From positions 1-64,000 of the forward strand of contig JAKEHY010000002.1 of assembly GCA_022614805.1 (NCBI GenBank): a stretch of DNA of 64,000 nt. Direction: 5' to 3'. Shown piece by piece: positions 29,160 through 36,506 of the stretch. The notes beneath the pieces were generated by a model. The model was not told the DNA's origin. It did no database searches and saw nothing but the letters and a program-made list of their open reading frames with translations. Position 1 is the stretch's first letter, and every line of letters begins with the position of its first letter. Position numbers and translations under genes: made by a program. The stretch is from Candidatus Zixiibacteriota bacterium. Its GTDB lineage: Bacteria > Zixibacteria > MSB-5A5 > DSPP01.

Positions 29160-30152
29160 ATGAAAAAAGCCCTGGTCACCGGCGCCACCGGTTTTTTGGG
29201 CTCCCACCTCACTGATTTTTTGCTCAAGAAGGGGTACGAGGTCTCCGTTTTGGCCCGTCCCTCCAGCAAGTGGGACAACCTCGATTTTCCCGGCTATAAA
29301 AGCATCAGCGGGAGCTTGGACGACCCCTTGAGTTTGCGAAAGGCGGTCGAGGGGCAGGATTTTGTTTTTCATGCCGCCGGACTGATTCGCGCCCGCAGCC
29401 GGGAGGAATTTTTTGAAGTGAACCATCTGGGCACCCAAAAGGTTTTGGAGGCGGTAGCCTATGCCAATCCCAAACTTTCCCGCTTTGTGTACGTTTCTTC
29501 GATGGCCGCCGCCGGGCCGGCGGACGAGGGGGCGGACAAGCGGCTGAAAAAGGAGAGCGACGTCTGCAATCCCATCACCCCCTACGGCGAATCAAAGTGG
29601 GAGGGGGAAATTGAAACGATGCGCTACCGGGAGAAATTTCCGGTCACCATCATCCGCCCCCCCGCCATTTACGGCCCCAAGGACAAATCGATGTTCACCT
29701 ATTTTTGGCTGGCTTCCAAAGGGTTTTATCCCTTAATCGGCACGGGCGATAGCTACGTCAACATCGTCTGCGTGTACGATTTGGTGGAAGGAATCATCGC
29801 CGCCGCCGAGGAGCCCAAGGCGGCCGGGGAAATTTTTTATCTGGCCGAAAAGCAGGTTTACAGCTGGCGGGAGGCGGGGCAAATAATTGCTTTCGCCTGC
29901 GGCAAAGCGGGGCGGGCTCTTCGGATTCCAAAATGGCTTTTGTTCACCGCGGGGGAGGCCAACCAGTTTGTCTCCAACCTCTTCGGCAAAGCGGCGCTCA
30001 TTTCCCGCTGGAAAGCGATTGAATTGTCCCAAAAGTTCTGGACCTGCGACGTTTCCAAAGCGGAAAAGACCTTCGGCTACCAAACCCGCTATTCCCTGCC
30101 GGACGGGGCGGAGGTTACTTGCGAATGGTACAAAAAGGCGGGATGGTTGTAA
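29160..30152 (+). CDS. NAD(P)-dependent epimerase/dehydratase, candidate ceramide reductase (CerR type)
   Basis: The 330-residue protein is an extended short-chain dehydrogenase. It has the Rossmann glycine motif VTGATGFLGSHLTDFL, the active-site Ser in YVSSMAA and Tyr/Lys in YGESKWEGE. The start at ATG 29160 is set by the Rossmann strand; upstream in-frame codons add only unrelated sequence. It is divergent from spt with an 88-base gap. In bacterial ceramide loci an enzyme of this family (CerR) reduces the 3-keto group. Sugar or flavonoid-type substrates remain possible if the locus assignment is wrong. Confidence 0.75.
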   Translation: MKKALVTGATGFLGSHLTDFLLKKGYEVSVLARPSSKWDNLDFPGYKSISGSLDDPLSLRKAVEGQDFVFHAAGLIRARSREEFFEVNHLGTQKVLEAVAYANPKLSRFVYVSSMAAAGPADEGADKRLKKESDVCNPITPYGESKWEGEIETMRYREKFPVTIIRPPAIYGPKDKSMFTYFWLASKGFYPLIGTGDSYVNIVCVYDLVEGIIAAAEEPKAAGEIFYLAEKQVYSWREAGQIIAFACGKAGRALRIPKWLLFTAGEANQFVSNLFGKAALISRWKAIELSQKFWTCDVSKAEKTFGYQTRYSLPDGAEVTCEWYKKAGWL

Positions 30153-30182
30153 AAAAAGCGCCCCGATTACGGGGCGCTTTTT
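30153..30182. terminator. Bidirectional intrinsic terminator
   Basis: AAAAAGCGCCCC (30153-30164) pairs with GGGGCGCTTTTT (30171-30182). It sits between convergent genes ending at 30152 and 30205 and carries T-runs on both strands. Confidence 0.92.
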
Positions 30183-30204
30183 GCTCGTTGATTGGCCGGC
30201 GATT

Positions 30205-30741
30205 TCAGTCGCCGGATTTTTTCCCCCTACCCCGTTTGCGGCCTTCGTCGGCCTTGACCTCCTTGATTCTTTTGGAAAGCAGCCGGTCTCGGCTTTTCTT
30301 AGCCGGGCCGTAACCCGGCTTGGCTTTCAAGGCCAGCTCGTAGCGGGTGCGGGCGTCGCCGTACTTCCCCTGCCGTTCATACACTATCCCGATGTTGTAC
30401 TGCACCCGGGCCACCCAGACCGGCTCGTGGTACAGGTCCAAAACGACGTAGTAGTGGTCCAGACAGCGGTCGTAGTAGGAGAGCTCCCGATAGCAGTCCG
30501 CCAGGTAGTAGTGCGCTTCCCAATAGGACGGGTCCTGCTCGATGCACAGTTCGAACTGCAGGGCCGCCCGGCTGTAGTAGCCCCTTTCGTACAGCCGCAT
30601 TCCGTTGCGGAAGTGAACCCGCGCGGCCTGGATATGCCCCGGCGTGCTTTCCGCCACCACCACGGCGTGGGTATAGCCACCGCAACCCAACCCCACCGTG
30701 CTCATTATCGAAACCAGCCCCCAGAGAATAATCCTGCGCAT
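30205..30741 (-). CDS. TPR lipoprotein
   Basis: The 178-residue protein has a short signal peptide ending in VGLGC, a plausible lipobox (Cys20). About three TPR units follow (GYYSRAALQFELCIEQDPSY, CLDHYYVVLDLYHEPVW, KYGDARTRYELALKAKPGY). The C-terminal tail is strongly basic (KRIKEVKADEGRKRGRGKK). It is probably anchored to a membrane facing the periplasm. A ribosome site (AAAGGAGG) precedes the ATG. The basic tail could bind polyanions such as peptidoglycan or LPS; this is inference. Confidence 0.8.
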   Translation of the reverse strand: MRRIILWGLVSIMSTVGLGCGGYTHAVVVAESTPGHIQAARVHFRNGMRLYERGYYSRAALQFELCIEQDPSYWEAHYYLADCYRELSYYDRCLDHYYVVLDLYHEPVWVARVQYNIGIVYERQGKYGDARTRYELALKAKPGYGPAKKSRDRLLSKRIKEVKADEGRKRGRGKKSGD

Positions 30742-30937
30742 ATAACCTCCTTTGTTTTGCGGTTTGTGCCAAACAAAAGCCCGCTTGGCAGGATTTGGTG
30801 CTGCTTCTAACTATATTATACCCCTAACCATTCGAGGCAGTTCGTTTTTGTGGTTTTTAGTTGGGAGTCAAGGGGTTACAGTGTTTTTTAGTGAAGCGAA
30901 ATGTGGGGATGACTGTAAAGGGTAATTTCTTGTTAAA

Positions 30938-31630
30938 CTACTCTATTTTGTCAGATTTTTGAAGGTTGTGGCGTGCGCATAACAACTTTACATTGGCAGT
31001 CGTGATGCTCGTACCTCCTTTGGAATAAGGTAAATCATGGTCAAAATGCAGTTCATCATCTGCCCCACATATCACACATTTACCTCCATCTCGTTTCCAT
31101 ACTGCTTTTTTAACTTCTGAAGGGATTAGTCTTGAACGTGGAACTAATGACACCGCTTGGTTGGTTTCCAATTGTTGCAAACCGCTGTGTGTAAGGATAA
31201 ATCTGAAAACTTTACGCTTACCGTCTTCCACGATTTTGTAATCAACCAAATCGAAAATCCCCTTAAGCGACCATACCCCTGAAATGACTTTTTCGTAAAC
31301 TTTTACTCGCTCCGGCTTTTGCTTTCCACTTTTGTAGTTTGCAATACTTTTAACAAAGAGACCATTGGGGGTAGGTCGTCCGGATGGATACTCGAGGGAT
31401 TGATCAATGTTTTTTGGGTCTATTCTTGTTGAGGTTTTGGCAATGTCGTGCCCTTCATATTCAATTGTTAAGCCATTCTCATAAATTTTGTTGTTATAGG
31501 AGGCATTTTTCCTTTGGGACATTAGAATGACTGAATAATTTGGATTGAGTCGAAAATTCATACCCCTTTGAAGAGTTTGAACATTTTCTTTACCACACAT
31601 TTCCCGGTAGCTTAGAATTTCATCAAGCAT
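30938..31630 (-). CDS. SRA-like domain plus HNH endonuclease, probable modification-dependent restriction enzyme
   Basis: The 230-residue protein ends in a clear HNH nuclease domain: WKRDGGKCVICG, HFDHDLPYSKGG and NVKLLCARHNLQKSD, with two zinc CxxC-type pairs. The N-terminal half resembles an SRA/YDG fold, with YEGHD, a DQ pair, NGLFVKSIANYKSGKQKPER and a closing VFRFILTH strand. SRA-HNH proteins of the ScoMcrA/type IV kind cut DNA carrying modified cytosine. The gene stands alone and is A+T rich compared with neighbours, which suggests transfer. The SRA assignment is weaker than the HNH one. Confidence 0.75.
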   Translation of the reverse strand: MLDEILSYREMCGKENVQTLQRGMNFRLNPNYSVILMSQRKNASYNNKIYENGLTIEYEGHDIAKTSTRIDPKNIDQSLEYPSGRPTPNGLFVKSIANYKSGKQKPERVKVYEKVISGVWSLKGIFDLVDYKIVEDGKRKVFRFILTHSGLQQLETNQAVSLVPRSRLIPSEVKKAVWKRDGGKCVICGADDELHFDHDLPYSKGGTSITTANVKLLCARHNLQKSDKIE

Positions 31631-31667
31631 AAAAATTTTAGGAGGGCATTACGCATTTATCCGTTTT

Positions 31668-32105
31668 CTACTTTTGCAACACTTTCTCCCGACAATACCC
31701 GTACAAGGCATCATAAACAATAAACTCTTTTTCCAAAATCTCGTGGTCGTTTTTCAGGCCCAGCTTTTGAAACCCTTCGGCGATGGCTTTCAGGCCCGGG
31801 GCTTCCGGACGGCCGTATAAATCGGATTGCACGTCGGCGCCGTGGACGATTTGGGCCAAAAGCTCGATGGCGGGGTCGTGGATGTGATATTTGGCCACAA
31901 TCGCCTCAAAGCTGCATTTGCCATCGTGATGCCCCAGCTCCACGCCGGGAGCATCGAAGGGGATTGCCCCCTCCTTTTCGGCCATCTCCGGCACTTTTTC
32001 CGCGGGAACAAACAGGAATTCCGCCTTCGGGTCCACGAATTTGCGTATCAGCCAGGGACAGGCGACCCTGTCCACTTTGACCTTTTCGCGAGTTATCCAT
32101 TTCAT
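31668..32105 (-). CDS. ChrB-domain (chromate resistance type) protein
   Basis: The 145-residue protein matches the C-terminal ChrB domain. It starts MKWITREKVKVDRVACPWLI, continues with RKFVDPKAEFLFVPAEKV, and has the histidine-rich core VELGHHDGKCSFEAIV. ChrB regulates or supports chromate resistance in operons with the ChrA transporter, but no chrA is present here, and single-domain versions are widespread with unknown roles. The conserved Cys/His residues suggest metal binding. A ribosome site (GGAGG) precedes the ATG. Confidence 0.85.
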   Translation of the reverse strand: MKWITREKVKVDRVACPWLIRKFVDPKAEFLFVPAEKVPEMAEKEGAIPFDAPGVELGHHDGKCSFEAIVAKYHIHDPAIELLAQIVHGADVQSDLYGRPEAPGLKAIAEGFQKLGLKNDHEILEKEFIVYDALYGYCREKVLQK

Positions 32106-32196
32106 TTTGCCTCCTTTTCCGCCTTGACGTCTGCAATTTAAGCAATCGTTGGATTTGTAACAACAATGTGGGGGCAGACTTACGTATCCCTTCGAC

Positions 32197-32297
32197 GGGC
32201 GAACGCCGTTCGCCCCTATGGTTCATATTGCAAACGTAGGGGTTTGATTAATCAAACCCCTACAAACCTCTCTTTAATCCTCCCCTACAAGGGGAGG
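32197..32297. repeat. Cluster of three intergenic palindromes (CCCCTAC type)
   Basis: Unit 1: GGGCGAACG (32197-32205) / CGTTCGCCC (32207-32215). Unit 2: a perfect 28-bp palindrome at 32236-32263 whose arms begin GTAGGGG and end CCCCTAC. Unit 3: CCTCCCCT (32279-32286) / AGGGGAGG (32290-32297). All lie in the gene-free stretch 32106-32456. Confidence 0.8.
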
Positions 32298-32338
32298 AGA
32301 TTATTTGTTCAATTTTGGTGTTTTATTGGAGCAAGCTA

Positions 32339-32396
32339 ATGTGTCAGCCCAGAGGGCGAACACATCGGTTCCCCCCTACAGGGTTGACGCAGGGGG
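32339..32396. repeat. Two adjoining hairpins upstream of the queD operon
   Basis: ATGTGT (32339-32344) / ACACAT (32360-32365) encloses GCCC/GGGC. It is followed by CCCCCT (32372-32377) / AGGGGG (32391-32396). No preQ1 riboswitch consensus is visible here, although the position upstream of queD invites the check. Confidence 0.45.
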
Positions 32397-32410
32397 AGGT
32401 TTTGCGGATA

Positions 32411-32439
32411 TTGACAGGGGAAAAAGACTTTTTTATGGA
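32411..32439 (+). promoter_or_regulatory. Putative sigma70 promoter of the queD operon
   Basis: TTGACA (32411-32416), 17-base spacer, TATGGA (32434-32439); 17 bases later the queD ATG follows an AGAGG ribosome site, giving a very short leader. Confidence 0.55.
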
Positions 32440-32456
32440 TAACAATTAGAGGAATT

Positions 32457-32822
32457 ATGTACGAAATTTCTGTCTCGACAAGCTTTGCCGCCTCCCACCA
32501 TCTGGTGGGCTACAACGGGGAATGCGCCCGCGACCACGGCCACAACTGGAAGGCCGAGGCGGTGGTGGCGGCGGGCGGCCTGGACGATGTCGGGATAGCC
32601 ATCGATTTCAAGGCGGTCAAGAAATTGCTGGAGGAAATCACCGAGCCGTTCGACCATCGAAATTTGAACGAGCTGCCGCAGTTTGATCAAAAGAACCCAA
32701 CCTCCGAGAACCTGGCGGCCTGGATTTATGGGGAGATGGAAAAGCGGCTGCCGGCCGGGGTCAAGCCGCTGCGCGTGCGGGTTTGGGAAACGGAAAAATA
32801 CGCGGTCACCTATTCGAAATGA
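32457..32822 (+). CDS. queD: 6-carboxytetrahydropterin synthase QueD
   Basis: The 121-residue protein is a PTPS/QueD homologue, converting dihydroneopterin triphosphate to 6-carboxytetrahydropterin. Zinc ligands are the His14/15, His27 and His29 set (FAASHHL...DHGHN), the catalytic Cys is Cys23 in GECARDHGH, and FDHRNLNELP is the usual central motif. It is first in a tight operon; its stop overlaps the queE start (ATGA). Its substrate would be made by FolE2, the last gene of the operon. Confidence 0.95.
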   Translation: MYEISVSTSFAASHHLVGYNGECARDHGHNWKAEAVVAAGGLDDVGIAIDFKAVKKLLEEITEPFDHRNLNELPQFDQKNPTSENLAAWIYGEMEKRLPAGVKPLRVRVWETEKYAVTYSK

Positions 32823-33460
32823 GCTTGAAAGTCAACGAAATTTATTTTTCCATTCAGGGAGAATCTTCCTATGCCGGACTTCCCTGCGTCTTCGTCCGGC
32901 TGACCGGCTGCAATTTGCGCTGCGTCTGGTGCGACACGGAATACGCCTTTTACGAAGGGGAGTGGAAATCACTCGACCAAATCGTGGCGGAAGTGGCCCA
33001 GTTCGGCTGCCGGTTGGTCGAATTGACCGGCGGGGAGCCGCTTTTGCAGAAGGAAAGTTTTGCTTTGGTGGATAAATTAGTCGAAGCCGGTTTCAAAGTG
33101 CTCATCGAAACAAGCGGCTCGATAACGCTTGCCAAACTGAACCCGGAGGCGGTTAAAATAATGGACATCAAGTGCCCCGGCAGCCAAATGGCGCACAAAA
33201 ACTGCTGGGAGAATATCGATTATCTGACGCCAAAGGACGAGGTGAAATTCGTTTTGGCCGACCGGGCGGATTACGACTGGGCCGTCGAGGTTATGCGCAA
33301 GCATCAGTTGGACAAAAAGGCGAGCGTGCTTTTTTCCACCGTTTTCGGCCAACTGGAACCGGTGAAAGTGGTCGAATGGATTTTGCAAGACAAACTGCCG
33401 GTGCGCTTTCAACTGCAGATGCACAAGTTCATCTGGCATCCGGAGATGCGGGGCGTATGA
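32819..33460 (+). CDS. queE: 7-carboxy-7-deazaguanine synthase QueE (radical SAM)
   Basis: The 213-residue protein is a small radical SAM enzyme that contracts the pterin ring to 7-carboxy-7-deazaguanine. The iron-sulfur motif CNLRCVWC is the CX3CX2C form. It is preceded by FSIQGESSYAGLPCVFVRLTG, typical of QueE, and followed by ELTGGEPLLQ for SAM binding. Start chosen at ATG 32819, overlapping the queD stop; the 12-codon extension upstream is not conserved in style. The stop overlaps the queC start by four bases. Confidence 0.95.
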   Translation: MSLKVNEIYFSIQGESSYAGLPCVFVRLTGCNLRCVWCDTEYAFYEGEWKSLDQIVAEVAQFGCRLVELTGGEPLLQKESFALVDKLVEAGFKVLIETSGSITLAKLNPEAVKIMDIKCPGSQMAHKNCWENIDYLTPKDEVKFVLADRADYDWAVEVMRKHQLDKKASVLFSTVFGQLEPVKVVEWILQDKLPVRFQLQMHKFIWHPEMRGV

Positions 33461-34149
33461 GCAGACCCCTCGAAGTCGTTTTGATAAGCGGCGGGATGGA
33501 TTCGGCGGTGGCGCTCGGAATGACGTTGAAGGAGAGGTTTGAAGCCGCTGGGCTGCATTTGAACTACGGGCAGAAGACCGAAAAGCGGGAAGTGCGTGCG
33601 TTTAAGGAGATTTGCGATTTTTATGGCATCGAGAAGCGTCTCGTCGTTTCCCTTCCCTATTTCCGGCAAATCGGCGGCTCCAGTTTGACGGATGAGAAAA
33701 TTCCGGTTTCGACTTCCGGCATCGACCCACAGGGAATTCCCAGCTCCTACGTGCCGTTCCGAAATGCCCACGGTTTGTCGATAGCGACCTCGTGGGCCGA
33801 AGTTTTAGGCGCTTCCCGCATCGTCATTGGCGCGGTGGAAGAGGACAGCTCCGGCTATCCCGATTGCCGGGAGGTTTTCTATAAAGCTTTTGAACAGGCG
33901 ATTCGCTTGGGGACCAAGCCGAAAACGAAAATCGAAATCGCTACCCCTGTGATTCATTTTTCCAAAGCGGAAATCGTCCGCAAAGGGAGCGAGTTGGGAG
34001 TGCCGTTCCACTTGACCTGGTCGTGCTATCAGAACGAAGAGGCGGCCTGCGGGGTGTGCGACAGCTGCCGGCTGCGGCTGAAAGGTTTTGAGGAAGCGGG
34101 TGTGGAAGACCCGATTCCCTACAAGGAGAAAGAGAAAATCTATGCGTGA
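33457..34149 (+). CDS. queC: 7-cyano-7-deazaguanine synthase QueC
   Basis: The 230-residue ATP-dependent enzyme converts carboxy-deazaguanine to preQ0. The PP-loop is LISGGMDSAVAL. The C-terminal zinc site is CYQNEEAACGVCDSCRLR, with four cysteines. VPFRNAHGLSIA and GAVEEDSSGYPDCR are typical of the family. I start at ATG 33457 in a 4-base overlap with queE; a longer frame upstream lies inside queE. The end overlaps folE2 by 8 bases. Confidence 0.95.
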   Translation: MSRPLEVVLISGGMDSAVALGMTLKERFEAAGLHLNYGQKTEKREVRAFKEICDFYGIEKRLVVSLPYFRQIGGSSLTDEKIPVSTSGIDPQGIPSSYVPFRNAHGLSIATSWAEVLGASRIVIGAVEEDSSGYPDCREVFYKAFEQAIRLGTKPKTKIEIATPVIHFSKAEIVRKGSELGVPFHLTWSCYQNEEAACGVCDSCRLRLKGFEEAGVEDPIPYKEKEKIYA

Positions 34150-34969
34150 CTTGCAGAACGAAAAGGATTTGCGCAACATGCCATTAAATCGCGTTGGCAT
34201 CAAAAACCTGCGCTATCCGGTGGAGGTTTTGGACCAGAAGGCGGGCCGGCAGAAAACGGTGGCCAACATCTCGATGTTCGTCGATTTGGCCGGAGATTTG
34301 CGCGGCACCCACCTTTCCCGCTTTGTGGAGCTGGTGCACAAGCACAAAGATGAAATCGGAGTATCCAACCTCGCGGCCATTTTGGAAGAGACCAAGGAAG
34401 TTTTCGATTCCCGGGATGCTTATCTGGAACTGGCCTTTCCCTACTTTGTCGAAAAGCAGGCGCCGGTGACGGGCGAGCGGGGGCTTTTGGAATACCGCTC
34501 GTTTTTCGCCGCCTATTTGTCGGATGCCTACCGCGCCACGGTCGGGGTTTCGGTGCCGGTCACCACCCTGTGCCCCTGTTCCAAGGAGATTTCCTCCGCC
34601 GGGGCGCATAATCAAAGAAGCTTGGTGGGTCTCTGGGTGGAGGCCGCCCGCTTCGTCTGGTTCGAAGACCTCATCGCCCTCGTGGAAGAAAAGGCTTCCT
34701 CCGATTTGTTTTCCCTTTTGAAGCGGGAGGATGAGAAATTCGTGACCGAAAAGGCGTATGCCAATCCCCGCTTTGTAGAGGATTTGGTGCGGGAGGTGGC
34801 TTTGGAATTGGAGGGGGACGCGGAGGTTTCCGGTTTCCGGGTGGAGGTGGAATCGTTGGAATCGATTCACAACCACAACGCCTACGCTTTGGTGGAACGG
34901 GGGCAGGTTTTGGGCCCGGCTTCCACCATCCCGTTTTGGGCTCCGGAAAAAATCACCACGGCTTTTTAG
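34142..34969 (+). CDS. folE2: GTP cyclohydrolase FolE2 (type IB)
   Basis: The 275-residue protein is the FolE2/MptA form of GTP cyclohydrolase I, which opens GTP to dihydroneopterin triphosphate and works without strict zinc dependence. The metal/catalytic Cys144 lies in TTLCPCSKEIS, with AHNQRS (His156) following and IHNHNAYA near the end. It closes the queD-queE-queC operon, so its product probably feeds deazaguanine synthesis, though folate synthesis is also possible. The last codons overlap a CACGGC/GCCGTG hairpin. Confidence 0.95.
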   Translation: MRDLQNEKDLRNMPLNRVGIKNLRYPVEVLDQKAGRQKTVANISMFVDLAGDLRGTHLSRFVELVHKHKDEIGVSNLAAILEETKEVFDSRDAYLELAFPYFVEKQAPVTGERGLLEYRSFFAAYLSDAYRATVGVSVPVTTLCPCSKEISSAGAHNQRSLVGLWVEAARFVWFEDLIALVEEKASSDLFSLLKREDEKFVTEKAYANPRFVEDLVREVALELEGDAEVSGFRVEVESLESIHNHNAYALVERGQVLGPASTIPFWAPEKITTAF

Positions 34970-34980
34970 CCGTGCCGTAT

Positions 34981-35010
34981 GGGTAGCCCGGAGCCCCGGC
35001 TCCGGGGTTT
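34981..35010. repeat. GGGTAGCCCGGAGC repeat, copy 1
   Basis: CCGGAGC (34988-34994) / GCTCCGG (34999-35005) hairpin, flanked by GGGTAG. Apart from one base the same element recurs at 61473-61500. Confidence 0.75.
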
Positions 35011-35022
35011 GGGTAAGCGCAA

Positions 35023-35388
35023 TTGGACAAAACAAAAGTTCTTTTAATCGACGACCAACTTCTGTTCATTTCGCAAATTTCCTCCAAGCTCGCGGCTTTG
35101 GGTTTGGAAGTTGAGTCACAGATGCCGAATAGCAATGGGCTTTTGGAAAAGGCGGCGCAGAGTTCGCTCGTTTTGATAAATCTGGGTTTTGCGGGTGAAA
35201 AAGCGCTGGAGTTGGTTAGGGCTTTGCGAAAAGATTGGCCGGAGCTGCCGATTATCGGTTATTGCGGCCACGAGGAAAAGGAGCTTATGGAGTCGGGTCT
35301 CGCGGCGGGAGCTTCGGCGGTGGTGCCGAATTCGCAAATTACCTTGAATACCAAAAAGGTAATCGGGCCGTTTCTACATATCGGATGA
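35023..35388 (+). CDS. Degenerate receiver-like protein (pseudo-receiver)
   Basis: The 121-residue product has the length and secondary-structure pattern of a CheY-like receiver (KVLLIDDQLLFISQISSKLA; acidic pair Asp10-Asp11). However, the phospho-acceptor position is Asn53 (LVLINLGFAG), and the Lys of the usual KP motif is Asn103 (VVPNSQI). It is therefore unlikely to be phosphorylated normally. It starts at TTG 35023 with only a weak ribosome site, and its stop overlaps the next gene by ATGA. It may be a phosphorylation-independent binding module. No kinase is adjacent. Confidence 0.7.
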   Translation: MDKTKVLLIDDQLLFISQISSKLAALGLEVESQMPNSNGLLEKAAQSSLVLINLGFAGEKALELVRALRKDWPELPIIGYCGHEEKELMESGLAAGASAVVPNSQITLNTKKVIGPFLHIG

Positions 35389-35708
35389 AAAAGACAAAAG
35401 TGAAAAACCAACCGGAAGGGCTTTTTGTCAGAATTTACCGCTTGGTAAACAGCATTCCCCGGGGGAAGGTAACCACGTATGGAACCATCGCCCGGGTGCT
35501 GGGCAACCCGCGTTTATCCCGCCGCGTGGGGTTCGCGATGGCTTCTTTGCCGCAAGGTTCGGCCGTCCCCTGGTATCGGGTCGTCGGTAAAAACGGCATT
35601 ACGGTTCCTCCCCCGTATAACGCCATTCAAAAGTCGCTTTTGACCAAAGAAAAAGTGCGGTTCGATAAAAACGGTCGGCCGCTGGAGAAATATTTTCATC
35701 AGTTCTGA
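35385..35708 (+). CDS. Alkyltransferase-like (ATL) DNA-damage recognition protein
   Basis: The 107-residue protein is the short alkyltransferase-like relative of MGMT/Ogt. It has the fold (IPRGKVTTYGTIARVLGNP, RRVGFAMASLP), but the active-site PCHRV is PWYRV, with Trp63 replacing the alkyl-accepting Cys. Such ATL proteins bind O6-alkylguanine, do not remove it, and hand the lesion to nucleotide excision repair. The start at 35385 overlaps the pseudo-receiver stop by four bases; the upstream frame is a shadow of that gene. Confidence 0.88.
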   Translation: MKKTKVKNQPEGLFVRIYRLVNSIPRGKVTTYGTIARVLGNPRLSRRVGFAMASLPQGSAVPWYRVVGKNGITVPPPYNAIQKSLLTKEKVRFDKNGRPLEKYFHQF

Positions 35709-35762
35709 ATTGAGAACGGCATGGATGCTGGTTTTCGACAATATGAAAGCAGACCGTAGGGC

Positions 35763-35790
35763 TTGATTTTTGTGCGGAAATTCATACATT
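35763..35790 (+). promoter_or_regulatory. Putative promoter of the rpsF operon
   Basis: TTGATT (35763-35768), 16-base spacer, TACATT (35785-35790); it lies about 90 bases upstream of rpsF. Confidence 0.45.
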
Positions 35791-35820
35791 AAAAAGGCCC
35801 AAGAGAACGGGTTTAGCCCT

Positions 35821-35852
35821 GCTCCCTCCAAGCCCTAACGGCCGGAGGCAGC
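35821..35852 (+). promoter_or_regulatory. Hairpin in the rpsF leader, candidate S6:S18 autoregulatory site
   Basis: CCTCC (35825-35829) pairs with GGAGG (35844-35848), with GCT/AGC outside, and CCG lies next to the stem. Leaders of rpsF operons in several phyla bind the S6:S18 complex through a CCG-containing hairpin; this is a match in position and general shape only. Confidence 0.35.
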
Positions 35853-35877
35853 CAAACTTTTGACCGAAGGGAGAGCA

Positions 35878-36219
35878 ATGCAGACCTACGAAACAACTTT
35901 AATTCTATCCCCCATTTTGCCGGAAGCGGACTGGGAGGCGAAAGCCGCCAAATACGAAGGGCTTATCACTTCCGGCGGCGGGGAAATCAAAAAGAAGGAA
36001 ATCTGGGGAATTCGCAAGCTGGCCTATCCCATCCGCCACAAATCGCAGGGATATTACGTTTTTTTCCAGTACCAGGCCCCCGGCGAGGTGCCGCGGGAGT
36101 TGGACCGGAACATCGGGCTGGATGAAGAAGTGCTGCGCCACCTGACGGTCCTGTCCAAGCGGGTTCCGATTCGTCCCGCACCGGAAGTTCCGGAGACGCA
36201 AGCGAAAGGAGTGGAATAA
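35878..36219 (+). CDS. rpsF: 30S ribosomal protein bS6
   Basis: The 113-residue protein is S6, which pairs with S18 on the small-subunit platform. It has [12 protein letters not shown], then [20 protein letters not shown] and the RNA-binding end [11 protein letters not shown] start at ATG 35878 after GAAGGGAGAG; the frame upstream is not S6-like. Its stop overlaps the rpsR start (TAATG). First gene of rpsF-rpsR-DUF2232-rplI. Confidence 0.97.
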   Translation: MQTYETTLILSPILPEADWEAKAAKYEGLITSGGGEIKKKEIWGIRKLAYPIRHKSQGYYVFFQYQAPGEVPRELDRNIGLDEEVLRHLTVLSKRVPIRPAPEVPETQAKGVE

Positions 36220-36506
36220 TGCCGCGCCGTTTTGAGCGGGATGAAGAACACCACCGGATGGAAAGAGGGGAGCGGGGGGAAAGGGCCCCGGTCAGCAAGA
36301 AAAGTTGCCGCTTTTGCGCCAACCCGTTTGACCCGATAGATTATAAGAACGAGCGGCAGGTGCGCCGGCTGATTTCGGAGCGGGGGAAAATCCTTCCCCG
36401 CCGGGCCACCGGCAACTGCGCCAAGCACCAAAGGGAGGCGGCCCTGGCCGTCAAATATGCCCGGCATCTGGCGCTTTTGCCGTTTGTTTCGGAATTTCAT
36501 AAATGA
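36219..36506 (+). CDS. rpsR: 30S ribosomal protein bS18
   Basis: The 95-residue protein is S18. Its N-terminus is Arg/Glu rich; the core reads [15 protein letters not shown], then [20 protein letters not shown] and [20 protein letters not shown]. It keeps a Cys pattern (CRFC...C) that can bind zinc, a C+ type ribosomal protein. The start overlaps the rpsF stop and its own stop overlaps the next start (ATGA), so translation is coupled throughout. Confidence 0.97.
   Translation: MPRRFERDEEHHRMERGERGERAPVSKKSCRFCANPFDPIDYKNERQVRRLISERGKILPRRATGNCAKHQREAALAVKYARHLALLPFVSEFHK

Noticed and set aside
32298-32456. preQ1 riboswitch upstream of queD
   Set aside because: No preQ1-I or preQ1-II consensus could be found; the hairpins look like the general repeats of the window and the putative promoter lies downstream of them.
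33172-33456. N-terminal extension of QueC
   Set aside because: Frame shadow of queE; QueC proteins begin just before the PP-loop, as from 33457.
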